The position numbers were made by a program, and so were the translations under genes. Source: Vanilla planifolia (lineage: Eukaryota; Streptophyta; Magnoliopsida; Asparagales; Orchidaceae). From it: a DNA stretch of 64,000 bases. The notes beneath the pieces were generated by a model. It worked only from the letters and a program-made list of their open reading frames with translations. It searched no databases and had not been told where the DNA came from. This document shows, in pieces, positions 25,701-38,929 of this stretch (position 1 is the stretch's first letter; each line of letters opens with the position of its first letter). Where the stretch lies: positions 18,385,755-18,449,754 of the forward strand of contig CM043868.1 of the NCBI GenBank assembly GCA_023846275.1, in the 5' to 3' direction.

Positions 25701-28290
25701 AATAAGAAAGTGTGGGAAAAATTTGTGGAACTTTTAGTAAGCAGCTATAGTTTTGAACCTTAGCAAGGTGAGTTTGAAATGTGTTTTTATAAAAGCGGTT
25801 GCATGATTTGAAAATGTGATGTTGAAGATTTACACTTTGGTCTTGTTGTAATGCTAATGGTTTTGAATATATATATGTATATTCTTGCTAACATTAATTA
25901 TGCTAAGCTCCTAGAATTTGTGTTCTAGTTGAGTGTGGAATATATTATAAGTAAAAAATAGAGTAAGGTTTTCAAGTGTCTAGCCAAATAGTATATATAA
26001 TATGTCAAGCCAACATACAATATGTCAAATCAACGTATAACACGTCGAGTGTCAAAGTACGAAATGTCAACCAAAACATATAATATGTTTGGGTTATTTG
26101 TTATTGTGGAAATATGGTATTTTGTAATTAAACAAAAAGAAAAATAGATAATATGTTCTAAAAAAAAATGAACATATAATAAAGAAATTGTGTATGATTC
26201 TTATTATGTAGAAAGTTAAAGGAAAGAAATATTAAAAAAATAATCTTAAGACAAACAAATAAATGAACTAAAGTAAATATGATATAAGTATTTTGTTATC
26301 ATTTATTCTTAAGAAATATATTAATATATGCACATGATATGACATTTTTATATTATATATTTATTTTTTCATATAATATGATATATGGATAGCATGATTT
26401 TTGATATAATATAATAATGAGATATATGCTTGTATGTGATATACTTGATTTATATGAGTATATCATAACATAAATGAGAAAAATGAGAAAGAAAAAAGAG
26501 AAAAAGAAAAGAAAACATTAGATATGATATTATGCCTTATGAGCCTTATGCTGTATATTATGTATATTAGAGCTATGGTATGAAATGAACATATGCTATA
26601 TTTTGAGATTATTTGAATCTCATATTATTCATTTATTCAAGTGTTCATTTGATACAATGATATGCTATGCCATTGGTATGATATCATAATTGAATATATA
26701 ATTTTTCTTATGATTATACTCCATAATTGATGTATATGAGATCATTTTTTTTATTATCATTAGAATTATGGTACTACGTTATGCAAGAATAAGTCATTGA
26801 TTGTGCAAAGACATGATAGAATTATTTTTATCACTACGATGCAAAGCTATATAAGCATACATATTAAATTATATAGGGATATGACGTGATCTTTGCCAGC
26901 ATTATAATATAAAGTTATAAAAGCACAATAATTCAACTATACAAAGATATGATATAATTATCACAAGTACCATGATGTAAGATAATATACTAAAATCTAT
27001 TTTTAGTTTATTGATAATTGAAAAAGTTTCTAGGTTCAAATAATTTATCCATACAATGGCCTAACAATGGTACTTAATATTTAGAATTAGAAACCTTATG
27101 ACCAGCATGCAAGTAAAAACTTTTCTTAGAAGTCAAAAACTTCTACTAATTTTTAATATAAGAGATCTCAACTTAAAAGAAAAATAATTTTAATAATTCA
27201 CACCCAAAGTAATCACATTAATAGAAAAGTGGTAAGGTACACGCATTAGTGAACTTCTTAAAATATCAAATAAGAAATCACATGATCATTTACACAAACT
27301 AAGATGTTGAACATGATAAATTTCATTGAAGTAAAAATAAAGTGGTTAAGAACTTTCTTGATGATTTGATGCTCTTATGATATATTAGATAATAAGTTAG
27401 AATCTTTCTATTTGAGTCTCTTGCTTATCTTTCAAAAGAACTTTTGAAATCACATCATTAAATTGATCACACGTAACATGCTCGTATCAAACAAGCTTGC
27501 CAGTATCACTTTGTTACTTCATTCAAAATTATATTATGTACAACATAATGAGCATTCCTAATTATAGAGACTATATGGACTCAACAGTAATTTATTGACA
27601 TAGAAATAAGAGAAGATATTTGAGAATACTAAGAGACACAATTAGAAATTCTAAAAGATATTTCAAAATTTCAAAAGTCATCACAAATTATAAAAAAAAT
27701 ACTTTGAATTCTATCAAAAAAATTATCTTGAAGAGCTACAAAATTAATTAATATAAGCATTTCCCAAATAGGCCTTTGCATTTATGGCAAAGGTTTGGTG
27801 AGTGGTGAGGCGATGGGTGATGCAATTAGTGCTTCATAAGCAAATTGGCTTGTGATGCCTCATGTTAAGTTTTTAAATCAACTTAGGATAGAGCGAATCA
27901 ACATGAGTTGATGGGTTTGTGCATGTGACAACAACAGTTGTTGAAGGCACTGGTAATGGTGATGGACAGCTATGGGAATAACCTAAAAGATAATTTTATG
28001 CTATTTTAAAGTCATTTTCAACCAAATTTTGTATTAATAAAATTACAAGACAATCATAGGAATATCATGTGTTGAATATAAAGATAAAAATATCTAAAAT
28101 CTATAAATTGATCATGAAATGACTTAAACTAAAGTATAAAAGAAATACCTTAATGACTTGATGAAAACAAATTGAAATATATAACAAAAGAAGATTGACT
28201 ATAATTGACCTCTACAACGTTAATGATAACTACAACTAATGAGAAGTAGATGAGTCATTCGTGGAATAGTTACAAGTCTGAATAGGATTA
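25700..28290. other. AT-rich intergenic, possible LTR remains
   Basis: No gene seen. TA- and ATGATAT-rich sequence. The right part lies just downstream (minus sense) of the gypsy relic at 28300-30360 and may hold its 3' LTR, but I could not define LTR ends. Confidence 0.35.
25999..26083. repeat. degenerate 20-bp tandem repeat
   Basis: About four copies of a unit near AATATGTCAAGCCAACATAC (starts at 25999, 26019, 26039 and 26061, with one unit stretched by two bases). The first two copies differ at only a few positions and the later ones are more worn. Confidence 0.7.
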
Positions 28291-28299
28291 GTATGCATC

Positions 28300-30360
28300 T
28301 AATTGAAATTTTTTCATGATGTGTTGGATGCTACTACATCATCCTTCCTAGTAAGAAAGAGCTCTTCTCTATAGAGTTAGGGTGAAATCTCTGATACTGC
28401 TCTAACTTCTCTAGGTTTAGATAGTGAAACTCCTCAATAATCCAAGTGTTATCGAAGACAAGGTGGCCTTGATAACATATCAAAAATCTTTGTTGTGCTT
28501 GAGCCTTTGAAAAAATTATTTGATCATCTATGATTTATTTTACTTAATCTCTCAACTCACCAAATGAGGCTAAATATATTAGTGGGATAGGTTCACTCAA
28601 TAATGATGGTGAATGCCCAAAAGGCTCACTAGGTATTGGCATGGTTCACTATATGATAAAAGTTTTAGAAAATTAACAATATTACTTATTTCATTATCTT
28701 TAGGTAAATCAAAAAATTGTGTATTTGCCTAATTTTTTCATAATTATAAATATTTTAACACCACAAATATATAATTTTCTAAGAGTTCCTGGTGAGAATC
28801 TCTTAGAACTAACACGTATCATAACATAATCACTCTTAAAAAATTCTTTAGATTATCAATGAGAATTTTCTAGTTATTTATGTATTTTATTATTTAAATT
28901 AATTTATTTAATAATATGTTTATATAATGATGAATATGATGAGCAAAAGATTCAAAAATATAAAAATCATGAGATAAAGGAATCAAATCAACTAAACTTA
29001 AAGGATGATTTCCAAAACAAATTTCAAAAGGACTCAAACCTATTATTCTATTATCATAATTATTGTAAAAAAATGTAGCAGATAATAATAAAAGATCTCA
29101 AATTAAAACATGTTCCCTTATTAAGCTATGAAAAAAAAAATACTTAAACTTTGATTGATTACTTCTATTTGTTCGTTTGTTTAGAAATGATAAGTTGATT
29201 AAAACTTAGGTTTTGTTCTCATTAAGTGTTAGAGTATTTTTTTTAGAAGTAGCTAGTAAATCTAACATCACAATCTGACATAATTGTTTAAGATAAGCCA
29301 TGCAATTTCACACCTTTATCAAGAAATAACTTCATTATATAGTATTGATGTTTTATGACATGGAATGAAAGGAGTGATTTTAGAAAACCTATCAACAATT
29401 ATGAATACAAAATCACACTTTTTAATAGTTTTGGACAATCATGATATAAGTTTTATACTTATATCTTTCCATGGTCATTGTGGTATAGAAAATGGTGTTT
29501 ATGCATCTTAGTTGTAATTATTTGATTTAGGTGTGACTCAAGTTCTACATTGGGCAACCATTGTTGTAATTTGTTGGGGGTAATCTTGACTAATAAAATT
29601 GATCAGTCACATCTTTTATGGTTTTGACAACCAAAATGTCCAACAAGACCTTTAGCATATATTTCTTAGACAAGAAAAATTTTGAGAGATATGAATAAAA
29701 TGCAAAGTAGAGATCCACAAAACACAAAACCATCTTTTAAATGATAATCACTAGAAAATTTAGTAGAAATATTGACTTCTAGATAGATATTCAACTAGGT
29801 CTTAACAATCACTATATAAATTCTTAATACATTCAAATCCATTAACAAGTACAATCATTATTGATAATAAACCAACACTATAACTTAATGCATCAGCTAC
29901 TTTATTCTCCACCTTTAGCTTATGTTTTAAAATAAAAGTAAATTCTTGTAACCATTCAAATTATTTAATATATTGATGACTTAAATTTCTTTGTGAATTT
30001 AGATACTTAAGCACTACATGGTTTGAATAAAAAATAAATTCTTGAGATAATAAATAATGTCTCTAATGTCTTAACGTTTAGACTATTGCATAAAGTTCTT
30101 TTTCATAAATAGAGTATTTCTTTCTTGATCCATTTAACTTTTTACTAAATAATGTGACAGGATGGCTACCTTGACTCAAAACTCTAGTAATACCTACTCC
30201 TAAGGCATCACAAGTAACTTCAAAGAAGTCTAGTAATCTATGGGCTGGTGCTTGAGTTATGGTTTCTTTTAATTTAGTGAAAGATACTTTATGGTCATTT
30301 GTTTTGGAATAATAGTTTGTGATTACTTTCATAATAGTTTTGGCTTTAATTTTAGTCAAA
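28300..30360 (-). mobile_element. Ty3/gypsy retrotransposon relic: RNase H, integrase, chromodomain-like tail
   Basis: Minus-strand translation gives pol parts in the correct gypsy order although frames are broken. At 30359-30078 an open stretch carries the RT/RNase H junction (FFEVTCDALGVGI, HPVTLFSKKLN, YEKELYAIV). At about 30070-29870 follows RNase H (LKYLNSQRNL, then EWLQEFTFILKHK and NKVADALS). At about 29660-29570 comes the integrase zinc-binding part (GLVGHFG), at 29480-29240 the integrase core (IIVDRFSK, FIPCHKTS, KLHGL, MSD), and at 29060-28970 GLSPFEICFGNHPLSLVDLI, typical of the end of integrase. At about 28510-28395 QGHLVFDNTWIIEEF resembles the end of a chromodomain, pointing to a chromovirus. 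The RT fingers and palm expected above 30360 are missing, so the copy is truncated at its 5' side. Many stops: not active. Confidence 0.85.
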
Positions 30361-31015
30361 ATTTAAATATTTAATTTATTTTTTTATGGTTTTAATTAAT
30401 TTAATCTTTTTGAAACTTTAAATTTTTTTCAAAAAGAAAAATATTTTTATTATAATAATGAACTCAACTGATATAAAAATCTAATAATAAGATGCATATG
30501 TCTGTCTATATATGAAATATCACTTATACTCATAAAATATAATAAGCATTTACTCAAAATCTTATACTATAATCTACAAATGTCTAACTTTATAAGTGTG
30601 AGAATTCTAACATTATAATATATGTGAAAAATAAGTATAACATATTTAGCACACAAATCTTTAGCTACATACGATAAAGTAATATAATAAGTAAATTAGT
30701 TGTGCAATAAAATGAAATACTAAGTAAAAGTGTGCATAAAAATCTATACAGAGAATATTATAACAAAACATCTATTGTCTTATAATATATCCAATTCATA
30801 ATTATCAACTAATGCTTTTATCTTACTTTTCTATATTTTTTTATTCACTTTTAATTTTTTTTACTTTTCACATATTCATTCTTCCTTTGGGCCTAAACTC
30901 TTTCACAACCCTTGTCCTAGCTATTGGAGATCACGTATCATATCTAATTGTCATAACTTTAGTACTTAAACATGTCAATATCTCATTTTTAAACATCTAT
31001 GACACTTGGAAATGA
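30360..31015. other. AT-rich sequence between gypsy relic and tandem array
   Basis: No RT or gag coding sequence is recognisable here, although the gypsy relic to the left would need it. Probably unrelated DNA brought in by deletion or insertion. Confidence 0.35.
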
Positions 31016-31770
31016 AGTATCTCATTATCACTGGCATTCCCTTTAAGAGAGTGAGGTACTCAAACATGCTTCAGCTCATTTTTGAGTGCCCACAATATTT
31101 AAAGCAAAGTATCTAATCTCATCATTACTAATTGCTCCTTTTAAGGGAACGAGATGCTAAAAAATGTTAATGCTACATCTCTAAGTATCCACATCGTCAT
31201 CATAATTTGTTGTCTTATTTAGCTAATATCTGGTGCTGAAAAGGAAATGAGACAATTGACATGTTAGAGCCTCATATTTGAGTGCTCATGACACTCAAAA
31301 GTGAAATATCTCATCTCATCATCACTAGTATTTCCCTCCAAGTGAAAGAGGCAATTGGACTTGTCAGAGCCTCTCTTTAAGCACCCACAACATCAAGTAG
31401 TTGTTGTCCCTTATAGCCAACATCTAGTCTTGATAAGGAAACGAGTTCAATGACATATCGGAGGCTAATCTCTAAGGGCCTAAGATACCTGAAAGTGAAG
31501 TATCTCATCTTATCATCGCTAGTCTTACCTGAAGTGCTCGAGCATACTAGAGCCTTATCTCTAAGTATTTATGATATTATAATATGGTTTTTGCTCCTTA
31601 TAGCTAACATCTGATATTAAAAAGAAATCGAAGCCACTAACATACTGGAGTCCTATTTCTAAGTACTCACAATATCTAAAGTGAAGTATCTCATCTTATC
31701 AACACGAGTAGAAGTACTCAGACTTGTCAGGACTCTACATCAAAGTATCATAATATTAAAAGTGATGTAT
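31016..31770. repeat. diverged nested tandem array, unit about 190 bp
   Basis: The phrase GAAGTATCTCATCTTATCATC recurs in variant form at about 31017, 31103, 31306, 31498 and 31685, mostly 187-203 bp apart. Within each unit a shorter theme (AGAGCCT followed by CTCTAAGTG or similar, then CCCACAACATC) appears twice, so each unit seems itself to be a doubled module of about 95 bp. The copies are diverged by substitutions and small gaps. It may be a decayed satellite or an internal repeat of a retrotransposon LTR or UTR. Confidence 0.6.
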
Positions 31771-31931
31771 ATCATATCTCATATCTATTAGGTCACTATT
31801 AAATAGAATTATGTTATTTCTAAAGCTATAGTAGCATCTTATCTTTTTTTTATTTTTTTTTATTTTTTAATTTTATTTTTTATTTTATCATATGTTCTAA
31901 TTTATATATCATATAACTCTCTCACACACAT

Positions 31932-31933
<2 letters not shown>

Positions 31934-31985
<52 letters not shown>
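31934..31985. repeat. (TA)n microsatellite
   Basis: About 25 TA dinucleotides without interruption. Confidence 0.97.
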
Positions 31986-31986
<1 letters not shown>

Positions 31987-34900
31987 CACAAAGTGTTATA
32001 AAGAAACTAAAATATATACAAGAAATTTTGTCACATAAATGCACGTCATTATGCATTACATAATAATAGAAATGAATTTTTAATAATTTATTTTATAATT
32101 AATTAGTTTGTTTATTTGATAACTCTGTGATGCCTCTTACATCACTTTTCCTTTTTTGCTTTATCATTTTTCTCTTTTTTTATAAAATTCATATTTATTC
32201 TTATCAATAATAACTTAATTTTTATTAATAAAATACTTTGTAAAAACTCTACTAATCATGTCATAAAAATTACTCTCTTTTTTAGTTATTATCATCATAT
32301 TGTATAGTATAATCAATAATATCTTATTATAAAGTTAGGGTTTTATTAGGGACAAAACATTGCATTTCTTTGATTGAATAAGTCCAATATCCCAATTGTA
32401 AAAGTATGACACCTAACAGTTGCAAGGTCGTATCAAGGATCAAATAATGATCTATACTAAGCCCACTCTTCAAATAAACAAGTCTGGTTCCGTTTTTGTA
32501 CTTACATGATCCATTTCTTATTGATATTTTTGTATTAATATTATAAAGAACAATAACTCATATCACACTATACAACCTATGCCTAATGTTGGTTAGATAA
32601 TGAATCATATAATCAATCTATATTAAGTGATTAAAAATAGATTATACAAGTTTGATCTAGTCCTCGTATTAATATGATGATATGAAATCTCAAATAACTA
32701 ATCATACTAGTCTTATTAACCTTTTATACTTGTTTGATTCATATTATATATGTACAATATCATAACCTTAATTATATTAGTTTGATAATAACGTCATGCA
32801 ATTGTAATTCATAATTAACAAACTATGTATCAATATATCAATTTAATAGATGCAATGTATTAATATTATTCATACTCATATATTTGTAAATACAGTTGAA
32901 TTATATTAGACAAGACAATCTTTTTAATTATTAAGTAATACATAGTTTATCATATTATTAACTTTTTTTTGTATTAATGTGATCCTCAACATCCACCTAT
33001 GGATAAAACATATTATTCATTCTATAGCCTTCCATATAAAGAATAATAATATTCAATCATAGAATAGTATTAGTGCAATACCATCGTGAGTACTCAAACA
33101 AACGAAGGTTGAGAGCTACTTATTGACCCTCATTATAGGATCATCCTAGACACTACAATTGATGCACCTGCAACTCACAACTATACCATAGTTTGCCAAA
33201 TCTATTCATAAGCAATTCAAATAGATTATACATTCTAAATGATGAGAAATTGGGGCAAGATATGATCTTATAATGGGGTTTTTGAAATCATTGAGCCCTT
33301 CCTTTTTGTTTTCCAATCTCATAAATACAAGTCAACGAAAAAATGCAAACAAAAATAACAACAGTTTCAACTTCCCTTTTCTCTTTGACCTTCTCCTCTC
33401 CCCATCTCCATACTTTCTCTTATAGAAGCAAACATCATAATTAATTTCTTGATATGAAAGTAGAATCTTATTCTTTTATAAATAAGAGGATTATTTAACT
33501 ATTTTATTAAACTTCTTTCTTTATTATTATAAATTTTAAGAATTCATAAAAAAATAAATATAATTTTGAAAATTATAAACTACATATTAGCAAATTCCTC
33601 ATGATAAGATCTTCATAAATGTATACTTAAATAAAAAAATATGTCCCTTAACATTTGGTCGTATTTTTTGAGATACAATTCAATGTATTTTCAAATTTTA
33701 AACTTATATGAATTTTATTTGATACATAAAACACTCATTAAGAGAATATAAGAGTATAATTAAGTTGGTTGTCACATCAACACCACATTTTGTTTTGGTT
33801 TAATACATCAAAACTAAATTTTACATGTTGATTTCACTAATTTCAAATAGATGTCTTTCTTAACATTTATATATATTGAAACATAAACAAAAGAAAGCAA
33901 CTATTAAATACTATTACTTCAAAACAACTGGAGCATACAAGTTCTTACTAATTTCTTTTACATAACAAAATTATAGTAAAATGTTTGACAATAGATAATT
34001 ACATGGGCATGTTCATTTATTCTCCTATGACTAGCATACAATTTACACCAACCCTTGTGTGTCCTAATATCCATTCAATATACTGAAAATTATAAGTATC
34101 AAATATAGCCTATGCTACTGTCATAAGATCAAGAAAAATAATGCAATTATAGCACGTAAAATATGATGGTTTCACAATCACTCCACATTCATGGTCACAA
34201 TTTAATATATTCATTTACTTGTGCCATACTAACATAAACATAAAATAATAATCACAAATTTGTTATGTTTCTAATTTCCTTTTTTTATTTAATTAGTACT
34301 TTATGATAAGCTTTATTATTACGCTTCACATGAGCAAGTCAATCTTCCATCAAGAAAAATTTTGTAATAACACTTTTTTTGTTGGCAAAACCACTATCCT
34401 ATCTTATAGAATGTTTTCGCTTCTCTCATCGTTAGGCCATGTTCATCTTACCACTATTTTCTATTACTAATATCTTACTAGCCAGTTACATAAATTATGC
34501 CCATTGCAATATACATGTCCACTCATACAAATAGTAAGATCTCGTATGCTAAAATGTACTCACATAACCAGTCAACATCCATCCAATCATGCTCATCTAT
34601 ATCAATGTAACATTGGTATTAAAGTAAAATAATACATCATAACGACATCTCATGTATGTGTATACATCTTGATAATATTTAGTCTTACATCAGGCATATG
34701 CAAATAGAAAGTCGATAAGATGGTTCCCTGAATATACAAAAGAAAGGTATTTAATTTCCTCTTTCTCTTTCTTATATGCAATCATATATAAAGTAAACAT
34801 TATAATTCTATCATATAATCAAAATACTTGTTATATTACATTATTTTCATTAATTGAGCTTCACTAAATCCTTTTAATTTAAATATGATTACTCAGATAT

Positions 34901-37400
34901 ATCCTTTAAACTATACAATCCTTCTTATTGGTCACCTGTTGTGCATCCAATGCACCTTTCAATTGTTCTCTGATTCATATTAGGCAATCTAATCCTCTTT
35001 TACTAAACTATCAAATATCTTTTTAATGTTTATAAAATGTGTGGAGCATAAATCAGATTTATTGTCTATCACTCTCCACATTCCCATCACAATAGTTGAT
35101 GTTTCATTAGATCAACTTATCCAAAAAAGCTTGAGATTTGAGACCTCTTGTCTAAAATTCATGCTCCCTTTATTGCCCTTCAACATATTGTTAATTACTC
35201 TATCAGATTATTCAACCCTCATTTGTTAGACCATTAGATACTCAATAGATGTGTATACGAGTCCAAGACTTTTGGTAAATAGAATTTTACTTTCTACGTA
35301 CCTGTCTTAAAAGATTGATTTAGTTTTTATTATTAAGTATCAAGTATATTTACTTTCACTCGAGCATATCATGCTTAGACCTGATTTTATCATATATAAC
35401 ATTGCTAGGAAAATGTTATTAACTTGCTAAATTGAGTTAGGAACATTGAAAGTTATGAATTGTTATAATAAAGAACTAAAAGTATTTGAAATATTTAATA
35501 TCAAAATTTCATTTTAACTTCAAAATATCCTTCAACTTTTATAAAACTCTAACAGATGCCATAGGACCACTCATCCTCTTAGCCATCCTAAATTGACCTT
35601 AAAAAATTGCCATTTTGCATGTGTGATATTTATTCCTAACATATCATTAACAGCATTAACTGGACATAACAGAATCATATTCTACACCCAAAGACCTGAA
35701 TCATAGGATGGCTTTGATAATGTCAGCTTCACTTAATCTAATGAAGCCATTTGTCATCAACCCTTTTTTCGAAAACAAACCAACTGTTTTGAAACATGCA
35801 TTTGGAGCTTCTGTTGTCGCCTGCTTGCCGTCATCATACATGTGGAACCATAGTTTTGTGCAGGCACGCAACAATCTGTGGGACGGGCATAATTAAAGGT
35901 TAATTTTAAGGATAAATAGTACAATTTAAATAAACAGAAAGGATAAGTTTTTGGAAACATGCATTTTAAAATACTAATATTATAAAATAAATTAAAAAAA
36001 AATGCATTTGGAGCAACTGAGGACATCAATGTTCTGCCTAAAACGATGAACGGGAACTTGCTTTTAAGATTGTCAAGAAACATAGCAAAATAAGAGTACA
36101 ATAAGGTTAGTTTTAAAGGAGCTAAAAAAAAGGAGGACTGCACCATAACGTACAAGATTGAAGTGAAGACTACATCAAAGTAACTAAAGGATAAGACGAT
36201 ATACAACCTAGGCATATGGGGAGGTATCTATCTGACTTTAGTGGCAATTATCTTCTTTCGATTTGTGGGCACAATTCCTAAATGACAAAGATGGTTAATG
36301 TATATAAATACTAATAAATAAAAAACTTCTTAGATTCTATTGTAAAGAATTCATAAACTATTCTTTTTATATAATCATGATAAAACTAGACTCTAAAGTG
36401 TGTGAATTAACTTATCTTAATTTTATTTTTCTTGATCGAGATTAATTTGTTTAGGCTATTATGTTAAGAATGATCTACTAATTATAAAAGAAAATAAATA
36501 GAAAAAAATTGTTTCACTTTTTTTTTCTTGCTTAGAATTGTAGGTTTCAAGGACTAAATTTTGGGCTAATATTAATTTTTGTGTACTTATTGAGGGTGAA
36601 GATGCATTTTTTCAAAAAGTTTTTATCATAACTATCTCATTATGATTGAGAGTCATAATCAAGTAACAAAAACCAAATTCTATATGATATATGACTGAGT
36701 GACATTATCAATAAAAACACTTCTTTGTAGTTTTGAATTAGATGAAAAAGTTAATTAAATATATAAGAACTCTCTAATGAGTATAACATGCTTCCTCTTT
36801 CTTTTCAAATACCAATTATATCATTGAATTCAAGCCAATTTCCTCCAATAGCACAAACTATGTTAAAAGCTTATACACCTATTATTCCTTTCCTAAAATT
36901 TGTTAACCCTTGGTCTTCACACAACTAATTTAATAATAAAAAATTATATTATTATTTTATTGATTATTTTTTTAAGTATTTCAAATCTTATATCTCAAAA
37001 GTTAATATGTGAATCAATTGAAGAGTTTGATCATTAATCAATGAGCTAAATGATATTATATATAACTGACATAAAGAAATATATAAAATTTGAACAAATA
37101 AGAGGATATTTTTTCTGAGTCATTTTTATTTACTTTAAAATATATGGCTTATAACATCTTTCTTAAGGCACAAAGATTTGATTTATTATTTGTGTGTAAG
37201 TATTAAATGTTTTTAAAATCATATTTCTATTCATATAGATTTTAACTTAAAATAAGCATTTCATATAGGTTGCTGTACATTTAAAATAAGTCTTATGATA
37301 TAGTAAAATTAATATATTATATTACTTAATAAAATTTATTCAAATAGTAATTAAAAAATATGAATTAAGTACTAATAAAGTTATACTAATTATATGATAT
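31986..37400. other. AT-rich intergenic region of decayed repeats
   Basis: No gene supported. It includes one copy of a dispersed repeat (33330-33660). A slightly richer segment at 35690-36215 has open frames on both strands (62 codons plus, 152 minus), but neither shows a known domain and the two overlap, so I do not call a gene. Phrases like those of the array at 37.4-38.15 kb occur at 32450-32800 in diverged form. Confidence 0.4.
33330..33660 (+). repeat. dispersed repeat, copy A (related to 45870-46260)
   Basis: Shares ordered blocks with 45870-46260 in the same orientation: a pyrimidine-rich part with TACTTTCTCT, then TCTTATAAATAA, then ATAAACTA, and CATGATAAGATCTTCATAA (C for T at one site in the other copy). 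Divergence is high. Probably LTRs or non-coding parts of one old element family. Confidence 0.5.
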
Positions 37401-38150
37401 GATAGTCTTATCATACTTGTAGTTAAGAGATCAGATGGAGAATAGGTCAAAGGGGATCGAAAGTCAAGTAAACTTAACAGATTTTTCATATAATAAACAT
37501 TATTATCATACTTATATGATTCATTCATTTGGAAGATCGGGAACCTGGTTGAATCGGTGACTCAGTATTTAAGTTGATATCTCATGTGATTCATATAATG
37601 TGATCTTTTGATCATACTTGTATAACCTTGCTTTAATCAAGCATATATTAACTAGGTCGTGTAATTAAAGCATTGTACTTGTTTAATTTAATCCATCAAA
37701 TAGTACAATATTTTTATTTACTAAAATATATGAAATAATCTCTTCATTCATTATGATATTGTATATCATATGTATATGAGTTATATGAAACCCATGAGAT
37801 AATTTGAGACTTGGTTAAGGGAAGAGCTGAAGATATTTTCTATAATATGATGTTCATTATCATACTTATATGATTTTTATAAAACTTGAGAGTTACATGA
37901 CCCATAAACTAGATGGATGTTTTATACTTAAAACATATAAAGAGCTAAACATTTTTGTATATCATAATATAATGTATCATACTTATACAATTCATAGAGT
38001 CAGGAAGGTGAACATCATCGTACAATATAATAGTGTACGTCAACTCATACAATCTTGTATCGATAGTGAAATAGGTTAGTTGGACAAATCTTAAGGGTTA
38101 AATAATCAATATTTTATGAGTATTGTACTTGTATGACCCTTAGATTAAAT
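37400..38150. repeat. irregular diverged tandem array
   Basis: A core close to TTATCATACTTATATGATTC recurs about eight to ten times (for example near 37411, 37503, 37612, 37856, 37976 and 38128) at uneven distances of roughly 50-110 bp, joined by similar phrases such as gagagtt and cttggttaag. Copies are worn, so exact unit limits are unclear. Confidence 0.5.
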
Positions 38151-38575
38151 TATACAATCTATACAAAAATGTGCTAGATTGATAGAATTTCGAGAATCTT
38201 TTGTTTAGCTATTAGATGATCTTTAAAGTCGTTAGAGTGCTTGCTTGCAAATGCATATATGAAGGGCTCCAATAGCAGAGTATAGGTGAATTATCTATTA
38301 CATATCTTTAAAGTAGAGTTTTACTTAAAGATTATATTGAACTCGAGAAGGATATCGGAGTTGCATTGATATTCATCTTCCTCATCATTTTTAACTATCA
38401 TTTTAGCATATAGCATTAAGCTTTATTCAAATTTATTCTTCATTTTTTACCATGTTATACTTATTGATTAAATTATCTTGAGTTATAGTTCTTTATAATT
38501 TGAGCTTCATATATTGGTTTCTTTGTCCATTATTGAGTCTTTATATTTGGCTTGTTTTGGTCTTTGACCATTTTT

Positions 38576-38695
38576 ATAAGATCTTCTAGCCAAGTGATTT
38601 CTAGGTTCATTTAGTCAAGTGTTGTAGGCTCATTTGGGTTGGTGTTATAAGGTCTTCTGGCTTTAGTACTTTATAGGTTCTATTGGCCAAATATG
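38576..38695. repeat. degenerate tandem repeat of about 24 bp
   Basis: About five copies of a unit near TAGGTTCATTTGGCCAAGTG, with 22-26 bases each (ATAAGATCTTCTAGCCAAG, TAGGTTCATTTAGTCAAG, TAGGCTCATTTGGGTTGG, TAAGGTCTTCTGGCTTTAG, TAGGTTCTATTGGCCAAA). Confidence 0.6.
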
Positions 38696-38929
38696 TTAAG
38701 TCAATCCACTTTTACAAAAAGAACTTTAGTGTTTTCCTAAGCCTTCAAGTTGGGGGTGGACATAGTTCCAATTATAGATCAAACAACTTAAAAACATATT
38801 GTCTTATTACTTTATTGTGCACTCACACAAAAGTTTAAAAAGTAAATAAGATTTTTTAAAACAAGCTAGCAAAAGTAATTAAGATTAATAAGCAATTAGT
38901 GTAATAAAGTAATTAATATTTGTATTTGT

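Noticed and set aside
35757-36215. 152-codon minus frame
   Set aside because: Overlaps a plus frame, no recognised domain and phenylalanine/leucine-rich noise; not enough to call a gene.
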